From positions 62,001 through 126,000 of the forward strand of contig CANHQJ010000004.1 in assembly GCA_947462875.1 (NCBI GenBank): a stretch of DNA of 64,000 bases, read 5' to 3'. The first letter of the stretch is position 1, and each line of letters opens with the position of its first letter. Position numbers and translations under genes: made by a program. This document shows positions 44,601 to 53,349 of the stretch, piece after piece. A model generated the notes under the pieces. The model saw only the letters and a list, made by a program, of their open reading frames with translations. It was not told the origin of the DNA and searched no databases. The DNA comes from Verrucomicrobiia bacterium. Lineage in GTDB: Bacteria > Verrucomicrobiota > Verrucomicrobiia > Verrucomicrobiales > Akkermansiaceae.

Positions 44601-47600
44601 CTCCGTCCGCCGTGGAATTCAGCAACACCACCGCCGTCAGCTACACCCTCGCCGGAGCCGGAGTGCTTTCCGGGCCGATGAGCCTGACCAAAACTGGAGA
44701 CGGCACGGTCACCCTGAACGGCACCGCCGCTCACAGCTACACCGGTGCCACCAACGTCAACGCCGGAACGCTCTCGATCAACACCGGTGCCAGCACCCTG
44801 AGCGGAACCAGCGGCATCGCAGTAGCCTCGGGAGCATCGCTGCAGCTCTTCGCAAACAACGTCGCTGACTACACCTTCAGTCGCAACCTTTCCGGTCTTG
44901 GCACCGTGGTCATCGACCCGAACGCTGGAGGCACGGCAGGCTCGCGCGGCGTGACCCTTTCCGGAACCAGCACCGGCTTCTCAGGAGCCCTTCAACTGAC
45001 TCCCTCCGGCAACCTCGTCACCAACGGCAGCTTCCGTTTGGTTGCCAACCAGGCCGCCCTTGGCTCCAGCACGATCACCGTCAGTGACCGCGCCCAGCTC
45101 TGGCCCACTGGCGACATCACTAACAACATCACGATCACTGGATACGGCTTCCAGGAAGTCGGAGGCGGCATCGCAGCCGCAGTCGCTACCGGAGCCGATG
45201 CCAGCTCGCCAACCCCTCCAAGCGGAGTTTACACTGGAAACAGCGGCATCGGTGCCATCCGCATGAATACCAATACGATCTCGGGCAACATCACCCTCAA
45301 CGGTGACGCCAAGATCATGCCCTACAATACCACCGGCATCCTCTCGGGCACCCTTTCCAACACCGCTTCCACCGACGATCTCGTCGTCGGCGGCGGTGGA
45401 GCCGGTACCAACCTCGTGATCACCGGCGACGCCACAGCCTTGGAACGCATCTGGGTCAACGGCGGCGGCACGGCCGGCACCAACACGCTCGTCATCGGCA
45501 ACAGCACCACCACCGGCACCCTTGGCTCCGGCGATGTCATCCTCTATCAGGATGCCGCCACCGCCGCTGTTCGCTTCCAGCGCAGCGACGGCTACACTCT
45601 GGCCCAGAACATCATCTCCGCCCGCGACGCCACCGCCACCAACTTGGCCAAGGGTGGAGTCCAGATCAACACCACCGGCACCGGTTTCACCCTCGGCAGC
45701 AACACCATCGACCTCTCTGACGGGACCAATGGCGGCAACATCAACGTGGGCAACACCGTCAACGGGTCAATCTTCAACATCAGTACTGGCGCCACCGTTG
45801 AGACCGGATACTTCGGAGTCGGCGAAGCGGCCAACAACTCCGCCACGGTCAACCAGACTGGCGGGGCCGTTGCCATCAACGGCATCGCTACGAACACCGG
45901 CAACAACCTCCGCGTCGGTCACTTTGGTACGGAGACCTCCACCTACAACATTTCCGCAGGAACCCTGAGCTTCAATGCGGGAGCACCCGCCTCCACGCCT
46001 TCCGCTGGAGGGGAGCTGGGCGGCGGCATCTACGTCGGCGTGGACGGCCAGGGCATCTTCAACCAGTCCGGTGGCACCGTCACCACCAACTGGGTCGTCC
46101 TCGACAACCGCGGTAACTCCGCAGCCGGAACCAACATGACCACCGGCATCGACCAATACAACCTGAGTGGTGGCCTCCTGGAACTGAAGTCCGCCTTCGG
46201 CATCATCGGTCGCAACCTGACCACCAACGTCAACCTCGGGGGCGGCACGATCCGCAACACGGCGGCTGACAGCACCACGGTGGCGCTCAACAGCGTCATC
46301 AGCACCACCACTTCCACGACCACCACGCTGGATACCGTGAACAGCACCCGGAAGTTCAGCCTGATGAACGACGTGACGGGTAGTGGCACCCTCCTGCTTT
46401 CCGGCGGCGGCACGCTGGACCTCAACCCGGACAGCAATACCACCCGCACCGGCACTTCCACAGGCACCGGCACCCAGACGATCTCCGCGATCATCGACGG
46501 AACCAGCCCGGTGGTGAAACTCGGCACCGGAACCACCACGCTGTCCTCCGCCAGCACCTATAGCGGCACCACCAGCGTCAACGCCGGTCGCCTCAACCTC
46601 ACCGGCAGCCTCGCCAACTCCGACCTGACCGTCGCCACCGGAGCCACTCTCGGCGGTGAAGGAACCGCGAAGACCCTCACCTTCGGCACCGGCACCACCA
46701 ATCTTTCGATCGACCCGAACACCGCCGGTGCCCTTACCTCGACCGATGCCCTCACCATCAATGGAACGGTCTCGGTCGATTTCACCAGCCCGCCGACCAC
46801 CACCGGTCCGGTCAAGGTGATGAACTTCGGCAGCAACCCCGCACCGTTCGCGGCCAGTAATTTCACCCTCGTCAACGCGGCCAGCTACCGTGCCTCCACC
46901 TTCACCGTCAACGCCTCCGACGTCACCCTCGATTTCACGAAGAAGACCCTCGTCTGGGACGGCTCCGGAACCACCTGGGAAGTCGGTGGCGCGGAAAATG
47001 ACTGGAACGGCGGGGCCAATGATAACTTCTTCAACGGCGACGATGTGGTCTTCGACGACACCTACGTCACCAGCGACCAGACAATCACCACAGCAGGGAC
47101 GCTGACTCCCGGCTCGATCACGGTGAACAGTGACTTCTACAACCATACGATCAGTGGAGCTGGCGTCATCACCGGCACCACTGGCATCACCAAGAACGGC
47201 TTGTTCGACCTCAACATGGGTGGAACCCACACCTTCACCGGCGCGATCACCGTGAACAACGGCATCCTCCGTCTGCAGTCAGCAGGAGCCCTCGGCTCCG
47301 CCAGCGCCAATATCACGGTGGTGGGTGACGGCGTTAGCGGTGGTGCTCTCGATCTTGGGAACCTGGCCGCCAACACGATCAACCTCGGCACCCGGACCGT
47401 CACGATCTCAGGAGTTGGCATTGGCTCGGGTGCCATCATCAGTACCGGCGCAAACACCCAGCAAAACGCCTTCCAGTTCGTGACCCTGGCCGCCGACGCC
47501 ACCATCGGCGGCACCGCCCGTTACGACATTCGTGGAGCCGCCTCCATCCTGAACCTTAACGGCAAGAAGTTGACAAAAGCCGGCACCAACCTGGTCTATG

Positions 47601-50600
47601 CCACGGTGGACGGCACGGTCACCTCCGGCGATGTCGAGGTCAACGCAGGCACCCTAGCCTTCTGGAACGGCACCGTTCAAGGCACCGGCAACATACAGTC
47701 CAATGTTGGAGGAAGCCTCAACGTGGAAAGCACCGCCGCCGGCAAGTTCACCCGCCAGGTCACCCTCAACGGAGGCAACCTCGGTAGCACCAACGCCGCC
47801 ACCCTGAGTGGCAATGTGGCCTACACCGCCGCCTCGACCATCAACAACACGGCTGACCTGTTCCTCGCCGGAACCATCAGCGAGGTCTTCGGTCCGTTCG
47901 ATCTGGTCAAGACCGCTGCGGGAACCCTCATCATCAGCGGCACCAACTCCCTGACCGGAAACGTCAACGTCTCCACTGGCATCCTGCGTGTCGGCACGGA
48001 CGCACAGCTCGGTCCGGTCCCTGGCTCCCCGGTCTCCAACTCGATCACCCTTCAGAACGGCGGACGCATCCAGGGCGGCAATACCGCTGGAAACGATCTG
48101 ACCATCGACTCCAATCGCGGAATCTCCCTGCCCAACGGCGATGGCGGACTGCACGTCTGGAGCGGCTTCACCATGAACTATGGCGGAACCGTTTCCGGAG
48201 TCGGCAACTTCACCAAGTCCGATGGCGGCACCCTGAACTTCACCGGCACCGGTTCCTACACCGGATCCACCAGGGCCACCGCAGGCACCATGAACTTCAA
48301 TGGAGCCACCATCCCGACCACGAGCTCGCTCGCCGTCTCCGGTGGCACTGCCAACCTCAATAACGGTACCGTCATTACGGCCACCAACGCTGCGACCTCC
48401 GGCAGTTCCGTGACCAACTTCAACTCCGGAAGCTCGTTCACCGTAGGCACCGGTGGATCCTTCAGCGCCCAAGGCTCCACGGTCAATATTGCCAGCGGAG
48501 CGAGCGTCTCCATCCCAAGGCTGGTGATGTCCGATAGCAGTGGCGCAGTCACCACCTTCAACCAGGCCGGAGGCACTCTCAACATTACTGGAACCGACAA
48601 CTCGGACGGGACCAGTGCATCCTTCTTGATGGGTCACTGGGGCAATAATTCGAGCTCCACCTACAACCTCTCCGGCGGCTCCCTCAACGCCTTCGGCGCG
48701 GAGCTGAAGCCAGGCTGGGACAGTGCGGCGGTTTATTTCAACCAGACCGGCGGCACCTTCAACGCCCTCGGAATCGACCTGGCGAACGGCCGCGGCAATG
48801 CCGCCTCCTTCAACCTTCAGGGCGGTCGTGTTAACCTCGGAGCCAGCGGCATCTCGGCCAACGGAGCCAAGCAGGTCAATGCGGGCGGGGGCACCTTCGG
48901 TGCATTTGCCAACTGGACCGGAGCCCAGCCGCTCAACCTAACCGGCGTCGTGGGCAGCGTGACCTTCAACACCCTCGACTCCGTGGATAACACCACCCCG
49001 CGCACCATCACGCAATCCGCCGTGATGTCCGGAGCAGGCGGCGTCATCAAGACCGGAGCCGGAAACCTCGTCCTCTCCGGAGCCCAGACCTACACCGGCA
49101 CAACAACCGTGAACGGCGGCAAGCTTCATCTCAGCGGCTCCCTGGTTTCCAGTGTCACCACGACCAGCAGCGGCAACCTCCAGGGTGGAAACACCAGCAC
49201 CATCGGAACCGCCACCGTGCCAAACCTGACGCTCAACGGCGGCGGAGTCACCGGACGCATTGGCACCACGGGAGACCTGGTCAACGTGACCGGCAGCTTC
49301 AGCGTTTCCGGCCCCAGCACCATCACCGCCAGCCCGAACTCGGTTCTCGCCGTCGGAGCCCGCTACAAGGTCATCGACTACGTGGGCTCCATCGGAGATT
49401 CCGGATTCGCTGGCCTGTCGCTGGCCCCGCTGACGAACCCGCACATCTCCGCCACACTCTACGACAACACGGTCGATACCTCCGTCGATGTGGAGATCGT
49501 TGCGTATGATGCGCTTGTCTGGAAGGGCGATGCCTCCACCTCCTGGGATGTCCAGACCACTGCGAACTGGCGCCTCAGCTCCGACTTGGGCACCTCAAGC
49601 ACCTTCTACGACTTCGACGCTGTCATCTTCGACGACACGGCGACGACCGGAACCGTGGTCCTCACCGGAAGCATCCAGCCTTCCGCTCTCGTGTTTGAAA
49701 ACACCACTGCATTGGACTACAGCCTCTCCGGCTCCCCCATCACCGGCCCAACCACACTCGTCAAGAATGGCTCCGGCAAGGTGACCCTCCTCAACAACAA
49801 CACCAACACCGGAGTCGTCACCATCAACGCCGGCACGGTCGCGGTTGGAGATGGCGGCACAACGGGTGCTCTGGGTGGCACAGGAAACATTTCCATCGGT
49901 TCTGCAGGAACTCTGGAAATCAATCGCTCGGATGCTCAGACCCTGAGTCGCACCATTGTCAATGGTGGCACCTTGCGCAAATCAGGCTCTGGGACTCTGA
50001 CAGTAAGTTCTGGCAACCATGTGGGCGACTTTGTTGTCAATGATGGCACCTTTGCCCCGCGGGGCGGCGGTTGGGCCACCAGCTTTGCCGCCAATCGGAC
50101 GATCACGGTCAATGCTCCGGGCATTTTGGATACCACGACCCATGCCTTGGGTGGGCTTGGCGGCGCCACCCGTCCGAACAACATCGTCGTCAATGAGGAT
50201 GGCATCTGGAAACTTAACAATGAGCAACAGCTTCCCAATACGGCCCTTACGCTGAATGCCGGTATCGTCAATGGTCCTGGTGACATCCGGGGAACTGGTA
50301 CGATTGTCACCATTGCGCACGCCACCAAGTCTTCCGTAATCAATGCGCCTGCCAGCACGGGCAACGGAGTGATCACATTCAACGTCGCAGATGGTGATGT
50401 GGCCGTCGACTTGTCGGTGACAGGCAACATCATTGGTGGCAATCCCATCACCAAAACCGGTGCGGGCATTCTGGTGCCGAGTGGAAATAACTCATACACC
50501 GGCGGTACGAACCTGAACGGTGGTGTTCTCGTCGCATCCACCGTTGCTGACGCAGGTGGCGTGGGTAGCATCGGGGTTTACACCACTGGCGGTCCCGGTT

Positions 50601-52150
50601 ACCTGGGTATCGCCAATGACGCGACATTCCGCTATACAGGGACGGGCAGCGAAACCACCGCCCGGAATCTATGGATCGATACCGGTGCAGAGAACAAGAC
50701 GATCGATGTGGTCAATGCCACGGCTTCTCTCACTTTCAGTGGAACTGGAGGAAACACCAACAAGCCGTTTACCAAGGCAGGTCTTGGAGCGCTCACTCTC
50801 GCGGATTCCATCGTAACAGACGGAGCCGTGACCGTGACTGCCGGCCGCTTGATATTGACCGGCTTGAACAGCTTCACGGGTGCAACGACGATCAGTGGGG
50901 GAACTCTGGAGATTGGTGCGGGCGGTTCCTCCGGGACCCTGGGCACCGGTGCCGTGACCAACGACGCGTCGTTGATCATCAACCGGGACTCGGCGATCAC
51001 GGTTTCGAACGCCATTTCCGGCACCGGCTCACTGACCCAGCAAGGAACGGGCGCGACGACTCTCACGGGCAACAACAGCTATCAAGGTGCCACGGTCATC
51101 AACTCGGGTATCCTTGAAATTGGGTCAGGTGGCACGTCGGGAACGCTGGGAAGCGGGGCCGTGACAAACAACACCAGTCTGATCTTCAATCGCAGCGACG
51201 CTTTGACAGTGGCGAATGTGATTTCGGGAACGGGAACCTTGACCAAGAATGCGGCAGGAACGCTGACACTCAGCGGAAGCAATACCTACTCCGGTGCCAC
51301 CACGGTAGCGGCAGGAACCTTGCTTGCGAACAACACCTCCGGTTCTGCCACTGGCACGAGTGCGGTTTCCGTCAGCGCTGGAGCGGTTCTTGGTGGAACG
51401 GGTAGCATTTCGGGCTCGGTCGCAGTTGCCGGAACAGGCGGCATTGCACCCGGTGTGACAATCGGTCAACTGACCATCGGCGCATTGACTCTTGCAGGAA
51501 CTTACACCTGCGATGCGGATGCCACCAGTTCGGATGTGATTGCCGTCAATGGGAACATCGATCTCACAGGGGCGACTCTTGCCATCAGCGGCACGATGAC
51601 GGCATCGAGCTACACGATCGCGACCTACACCGGCACGCGCACGGGAAGCTTCACCATTTCTCCAGCATTGCCTGCGGGTTATGAGATCGATTACAGCACC
51701 GCCGGTGTGATCAAGATCGCCAAATCCGGATACAACTCCTGGGCTTCGGTCAATGCTCCTACAGGCAACGCCAACGACGACTTCGACGGTGACGGTGTCA
51801 GCAATGCGATCGAGTATGTTCTTGGTGGAACCAAAGATACCAATGATCGCAACAAGCTGCCGCAAGTGACGATGGATGGAAACAATCTGATCTTTACGTT
51901 CACTCGTAGCAAAGACTCGATCACCCCGGACACAACGGTCGCTGTGCAGGTTGATACCGACCTCGAAGCTTGGCCAACGAGCGGCGCGAACTACTATGCA
52001 GTTCCGGATGCTCCTGTGGCGAATAATCCTGGCATCACGGTGGTGGACAATGCTCCCGCGAATACCCAAACCGTTACTCTGACGGTGCCGATGGGAGCAG
52101 ATACGAAGAAATTCGCCCGCCTATCGGTCACAGTGGCTGCCGCGCCTTGA
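41645..52150 (+). CDS. Giant secreted autotransporter-associated beta-strand-repeat protein
   Basis: 3,501 residues. A signal peptide covers about 1-31 (ending STAHA-Q). Nearly all the rest is Gly/Thr/Asn/Ser-rich beta-helix sequence with many 'SGxGxLTKxGxGTLTLSGxNTYTGxTTVNAGTL' strands, the autotransporter-associated repeat. Four W-x-G...W...NW heads start at about 41743, 44448, 46950 and 49516, so the protein is four fused sections of 830-900 residues. Residues 280-530 contain a 127-residue tandem duplication, and a 69-residue duplication lies near the C-terminus. It ends with a NDDFDGDGVSNAIEYVLGG calcium-binding-like module and a short beta domain, not with an outer-membrane barrel. It is probably a surface or released adhesin; how it leaves the cell is unclear. 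A terminator follows. Confidence 0.93.
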   Translation: MKAKKANYLLRHLLHFAGPAIFVTCLSTAHAQNRFWDGGSANIAGNGNGASGGGAGTWNTTLTNWDEGASPMVAWNNANLNTAVFGGTAGTVTINAPVSAGGLTFTAAGYTIASGASPNVLTLGGTSATITTSALTTAQSTTISAIIAGNLTGGLTIASNGDMTASGGGAAGRGVIFSGTNTFTGNITVTSGLFSPGADGTLGNAANTITLNGGGLLANVTNTISRAVAYGASNGTIRVYGSQTLTMSGIQSGSGTLTKTDSGILILSNSANTRTGTSTISAGELQALSPTAAGTYTTLGTGAITAASGTTLRFRTGSTANVITYANAINLNGATLIHEDGNHTLTGAVALTGSNTINGIWAGKNLTLSGVISSTGSIIKTNASGQDTVLSLSTASGNNTFTGGVTINAGELRGVVPTTAATYTPFGTAAVTANAGTTLRVFTGSTANVLTITNAINLNSATLAHEDGNFTLSGAMVLNGNNTVTGRYAGKNLTLSGAISGPGSIIKTNTSGQDTVLTLSGNNTFFGGVTVSDGSVRANTATALGSGVSILVQNNENPAAPNTNTLQIAGGFTHGTGRTLTLRNNSTTNVTNARAAVDNVSGNNTWAGTILLDQGTNQTISSSSGTFTISGNVNQSATPSTGLFVRGNGTGLVSGNLNLGSAALFKTDGGTWTVSSTGNTHGTITVANGTLAAGATNAFQTSNALVLGEGNGNNGRFTINTGFSQSFSSISNNASTTGSHTIDGAGSLNVGAGGMTLTVNDGTAVNDITLAAPVIGSGTLTKAGAGNLVFNSTTEGPLLLSAGTLSGTGTASSITTAAGTTLTPGSATTVGTLTTSSLALVDGTVAVNLGNSGTDVISVTAANGLTQSGSTVISVTPNGAINTASTFYPIFAYSGTAPSTAGFSVTGLPPRAAATVTDNGSGLIGITASNDRVKWTGVTNGTWDINTTANWLTVVGAAAVTYLQNDDLLFDDSGINTNITLGTTVTPSAVEFSNTTAVSYTLAGAGVLSGPMSLTKTGDGTVTLNGTAAHSYTGATNVNAGTLSINTGASTLSGTSGIAVASGASLQLFANNVADYTFSRNLSGLGTVVIDPNAGGTAGSRGVTLSGTSTGFSGALQLTPSGNLVTNGSFRLVANQAALGSSTITVSDRAQLWPTGDITNNITITGYGFQEVGGGIAAAVATGADASSPTPPSGVYTGNSGIGAIRMNTNTISGNITLNGDAKIMPYNTTGILSGTLSNTASTDDLVVGGGGAGTNLVITGDATALERIWVNGGGTAGTNTLVIGNSTTTGTLGSGDVILYQDAATAAVRFQRSDGYTLAQNIISARDATATNLAKGGVQINTTGTGFTLGSNTIDLSDGTNGGNINVGNTVNGSIFNISTGATVETGYFGVGEAANNSATVNQTGGAVAINGIATNTGNNLRVGHFGTETSTYNISAGTLSFNAGAPASTPSAGGELGGGIYVGVDGQGIFNQSGGTVTTNWVVLDNRGNSAAGTNMTTGIDQYNLSGGLLELKSAFGIIGRNLTTNVNLGGGTIRNTAADSTTVALNSVISTTTSTTTTLDTVNSTRKFSLMNDVTGSGTLLLSGGGTLDLNPDSNTTRTGTSTGTGTQTISAIIDGTSPVVKLGTGTTTLSSASTYSGTTSVNAGRLNLTGSLANSDLTVATGATLGGEGTAKTLTFGTGTTNLSIDPNTAGALTSTDALTINGTVSVDFTSPPTTTGPVKVMNFGSNPAPFAASNFTLVNAASYRASTFTVNASDVTLDFTKKTLVWDGSGTTWEVGGAENDWNGGANDNFFNGDDVVFDDTYVTSDQTITTAGTLTPGSITVNSDFYNHTISGAGVITGTTGITKNGLFDLNMGGTHTFTGAITVNNGILRLQSAGALGSASANITVVGDGVSGGALDLGNLAANTINLGTRTVTISGVGIGSGAIISTGANTQQNAFQFVTLAADATIGGTARYDIRGAASILNLNGKKLTKAGTNLVYATVDGTVTSGDVEVNAGTLAFWNGTVQGTGNIQSNVGGSLNVESTAAGKFTRQVTLNGGNLGSTNAATLSGNVAYTAASTINNTADLFLAGTISEVFGPFDLVKTAAGTLIISGTNSLTGNVNVSTGILRVGTDAQLGPVPGSPVSNSITLQNGGRIQGGNTAGNDLTIDSNRGISLPNGDGGLHVWSGFTMNYGGTVSGVGNFTKSDGGTLNFTGTGSYTGSTRATAGTMNFNGATIPTTSSLAVSGGTANLNNGTVITATNAATSGSSVTNFNSGSSFTVGTGGSFSAQGSTVNIASGASVSIPRLVMSDSSGAVTTFNQAGGTLNITGTDNSDGTSASFLMGHWGNNSSSTYNLSGGSLNAFGAELKPGWDSAAVYFNQTGGTFNALGIDLANGRGNAASFNLQGGRVNLGASGISANGAKQVNAGGGTFGAFANWTGAQPLNLTGVVGSVTFNTLDSVDNTTPRTITQSAVMSGAGGVIKTGAGNLVLSGAQTYTGTTTVNGGKLHLSGSLVSSVTTTSSGNLQGGNTSTIGTATVPNLTLNGGGVTGRIGTTGDLVNVTGSFSVSGPSTITASPNSVLAVGARYKVIDYVGSIGDSGFAGLSLAPLTNPHISATLYDNTVDTSVDVEIVAYDALVWKGDASTSWDVQTTANWRLSSDLGTSSTFYDFDAVIFDDTATTGTVVLTGSIQPSALVFENTTALDYSLSGSPITGPTTLVKNGSGKVTLLNNNTNTGVVTINAGTVAVGDGGTTGALGGTGNISIGSAGTLEINRSDAQTLSRTIVNGGTLRKSGSGTLTVSSGNHVGDFVVNDGTFAPRGGGWATSFAANRTITVNAPGILDTTTHALGGLGGATRPNNIVVNEDGIWKLNNEQQLPNTALTLNAGIVNGPGDIRGTGTIVTIAHATKSSVINAPASTGNGVITFNVADGDVAVDLSVTGNIIGGNPITKTGAGILVPSGNNSYTGGTNLNGGVLVASTVADAGGVGSIGVYTTGGPGYLGIANDATFRYTGTGSETTARNLWIDTGAENKTIDVVNATASLTFSGTGGNTNKPFTKAGLGALTLADSIVTDGAVTVTAGRLILTGLNSFTGATTISGGTLEIGAGGSSGTLGTGAVTNDASLIINRDSAITVSNAISGTGSLTQQGTGATTLTGNNSYQGATVINSGILEIGSGGTSGTLGSGAVTNNTSLIFNRSDALTVANVISGTGTLTKNAAGTLTLSGSNTYSGATTVAAGTLLANNTSGSATGTSAVSVSAGAVLGGTGSISGSVAVAGTGGIAPGVTIGQLTIGALTLAGTYTCDADATSSDVIAVNGNIDLTGATLAISGTMTASSYTIATYTGTRTGSFTISPALPAGYEIDYSTAGVIKIAKSGYNSWASVNAPTGNANDDFDGDGVSNAIEYVLGGTKDTNDRNKLPQVTMDGNNLIFTFTRSKDSITPDTTVAVQVDTDLEAWPTSGANYYAVPDAPVANNPGITVVDNAPANTQTVTLTVPMGADTKKFARLSVTVAAAP
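42482..43240 (+). repeat. Two tandem 381-bp units inside the giant gene
   Basis: The segment beginning at 42482 (ISAGELQALSPTAAGTY) recurs at 42863 (INAGELRGVVPTTAATY), a spacing of 381 bases or 127 residues. Both units carry HEDGN-x-TL, AGKNLTLSG and SIIKTN-x-SGQDTVL in the same order with long identical DNA tracts, so the duplication is fairly recent. Confidence 0.85.
50903..51320 (+). repeat. Two tandem 207-bp units near the end of the giant gene
   Basis: LEIGAGGSSGTLGTGAVTN (from about 50910) recurs as LEIGSGGTSGTLGSGAVTN (from about 51117), a 69-residue period. Similar but more diverged than the 381-bp pair. Confidence 0.75.
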
Positions 52151-52185
52151 TTTGCGTCGCACTCCAAAAGGCCTTGTGCTGATTC

Positions 52186-52226
52186 ATCCGATCTCCTGCC
52201 CAATCGCGGGAGACCGGATTTTTTTT
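52186..52226 (+). terminator. Intrinsic terminator of the giant gene
   Basis: ATCCG-a-TCTCC-tGC pairs with GC-gGGAGA-c-CGGAT around a short loop (52186-52218), with single mismatches inside the stem, followed by eight T. It lies 36 bases after the stop codon. Confidence 0.8.
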
Positions 52227-52325
52227 GCTGAGATCGTGAGTGGCCTATGAGTAGAAAAAAGCAACGTGTTCCCACTTGCTAAGTGTCGCACTTTGTGAAA
52301 TATTTCACAAGCTTCACCACGACTC

Positions 52326-53333
52326 ATGCCAGCGATCACCAAGCAACCGGGACACAGCGATTCTTTTCCGTTCGAACTCGTGCGACCGCACCTTGAGCTC
52401 GTGGAGGTGGCGATTCGCGAGCAGGTGCGTGCCTTTGACCCGATGGTCGAGCCCTACGTTTCCTACGTCTGCAATACTTCCGGCAAACGGATCCGTCCCG
52501 CCCTGGCGGTGCTGACGGGTGGAGCGCTCGGCGAGGCGAATGAGGATCACCGCAAGATCGGCGTGATTCTCGAGCTGATTCACATGGCCACGCTGGTGCA
52601 CGATGACATCATCGACGGTGCCAGCACCCGCCGCATGGTTCCCACGGCGAACGCGAAGTGGGGCAACGGGCTTTCCGTTCTCCTGGGCGATGCCTTGTTT
52701 TCCCATGCGCTCACCTTGGCGACGGACTTTGACTCGATCGATATTTGCCGCAAGGTCGGCCATGCCGCACGTGAAGTGTGCCAGGGCGAGATCATGCAGA
52801 CGCAGCGCCGCTTCGATCTCACGCTGACGAAGGACGAGTATTTCCAGATCATGGAAATGAAAACGGGCGCGCTTTTTGCCGCCGCCGCCGGCCTGGCCGC
52901 GAAGCTTTCCGGTGCCAGCGAGGAAGTGGAAAAGCGCATGTATGATTACGGCCTGCGCCTCGGTGCGGTCTATCAGATTTACGATGACTGCCTCGACCTT
53001 GTCGGTGTGGAGGAAACGGTGGGCAAGACCCTGCGCACGGACCTCGAAAAAGGAAAACTCACGCTGCCCATCCTGAATTTGTTAGAGTCCGCCAGCGATG
53101 CCCAGCGCATGAAGCTCACGGCCCGCATCATCAACCAGCAACCGCTCGATCTGCCAGTGCTTGTCGGCATTGCCGAGTATGAAGGAGCGGTCGAGAGAGC
53201 CATCGATACGGCCAAAGATTTGTTAGGCCAATGCCACGACGACCTGTCGGTGCTGCCGGACAATGAAAGCTCGCAAGCCCTGCACCAGATCGCGCGTTTC
53301 CTCGGATCTCTGCTGGAGAAATGCCGTCGCTGA
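52326..53333 (+). CDS. Polyprenyl diphosphate synthase (all-trans)
   Basis: 335 residues. The first aspartate-rich motif is DDIID (93-97) in LVHDDIIDGASTRR, the second is YQIYDDCLDLVG. GKRIRPAL near residue 53 binds diphosphate. Both motifs are complete, so it should extend allylic diphosphates with IPP to a long chain, probably octa- or nonaprenyl for the quinone side chain. Product length cannot be set, although small residues before the first DDxxD (MATLVH) favour a long chain. murJ begins 16 bases after its stop. Confidence 0.92.
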   Translation: MPAITKQPGHSDSFPFELVRPHLELVEVAIREQVRAFDPMVEPYVSYVCNTSGKRIRPALAVLTGGALGEANEDHRKIGVILELIHMATLVHDDIIDGASTRRMVPTANAKWGNGLSVLLGDALFSHALTLATDFDSIDICRKVGHAAREVCQGEIMQTQRRFDLTLTKDEYFQIMEMKTGALFAAAAGLAAKLSGASEEVEKRMYDYGLRLGAVYQIYDDCLDLVGVEETVGKTLRTDLEKGKLTLPILNLLESASDAQRMKLTARIINQQPLDLPVLVGIAEYEGAVERAIDTAKDLLGQCHDDLSVLPDNESSQALHQIARFLGSLLEKCRR

Positions 53334-53349
53334 GAGGGCGTCCCACTCC

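Noticed and set aside
45767-48637. Long minus-strand open frames (487 and 327 codons) within the giant gene
   Set aside because: Low-complexity Gly/Ala/Asp readings of the complementary strand of repeat DNA, with no start context or domain.
52060-52150. PEP-CTERM or LPXTG sorting signal at the end of the giant protein
   Set aside because: The C-terminus (LSVTVAAAP) has no PEP motif, no hydrophobic helix and no basic tail.
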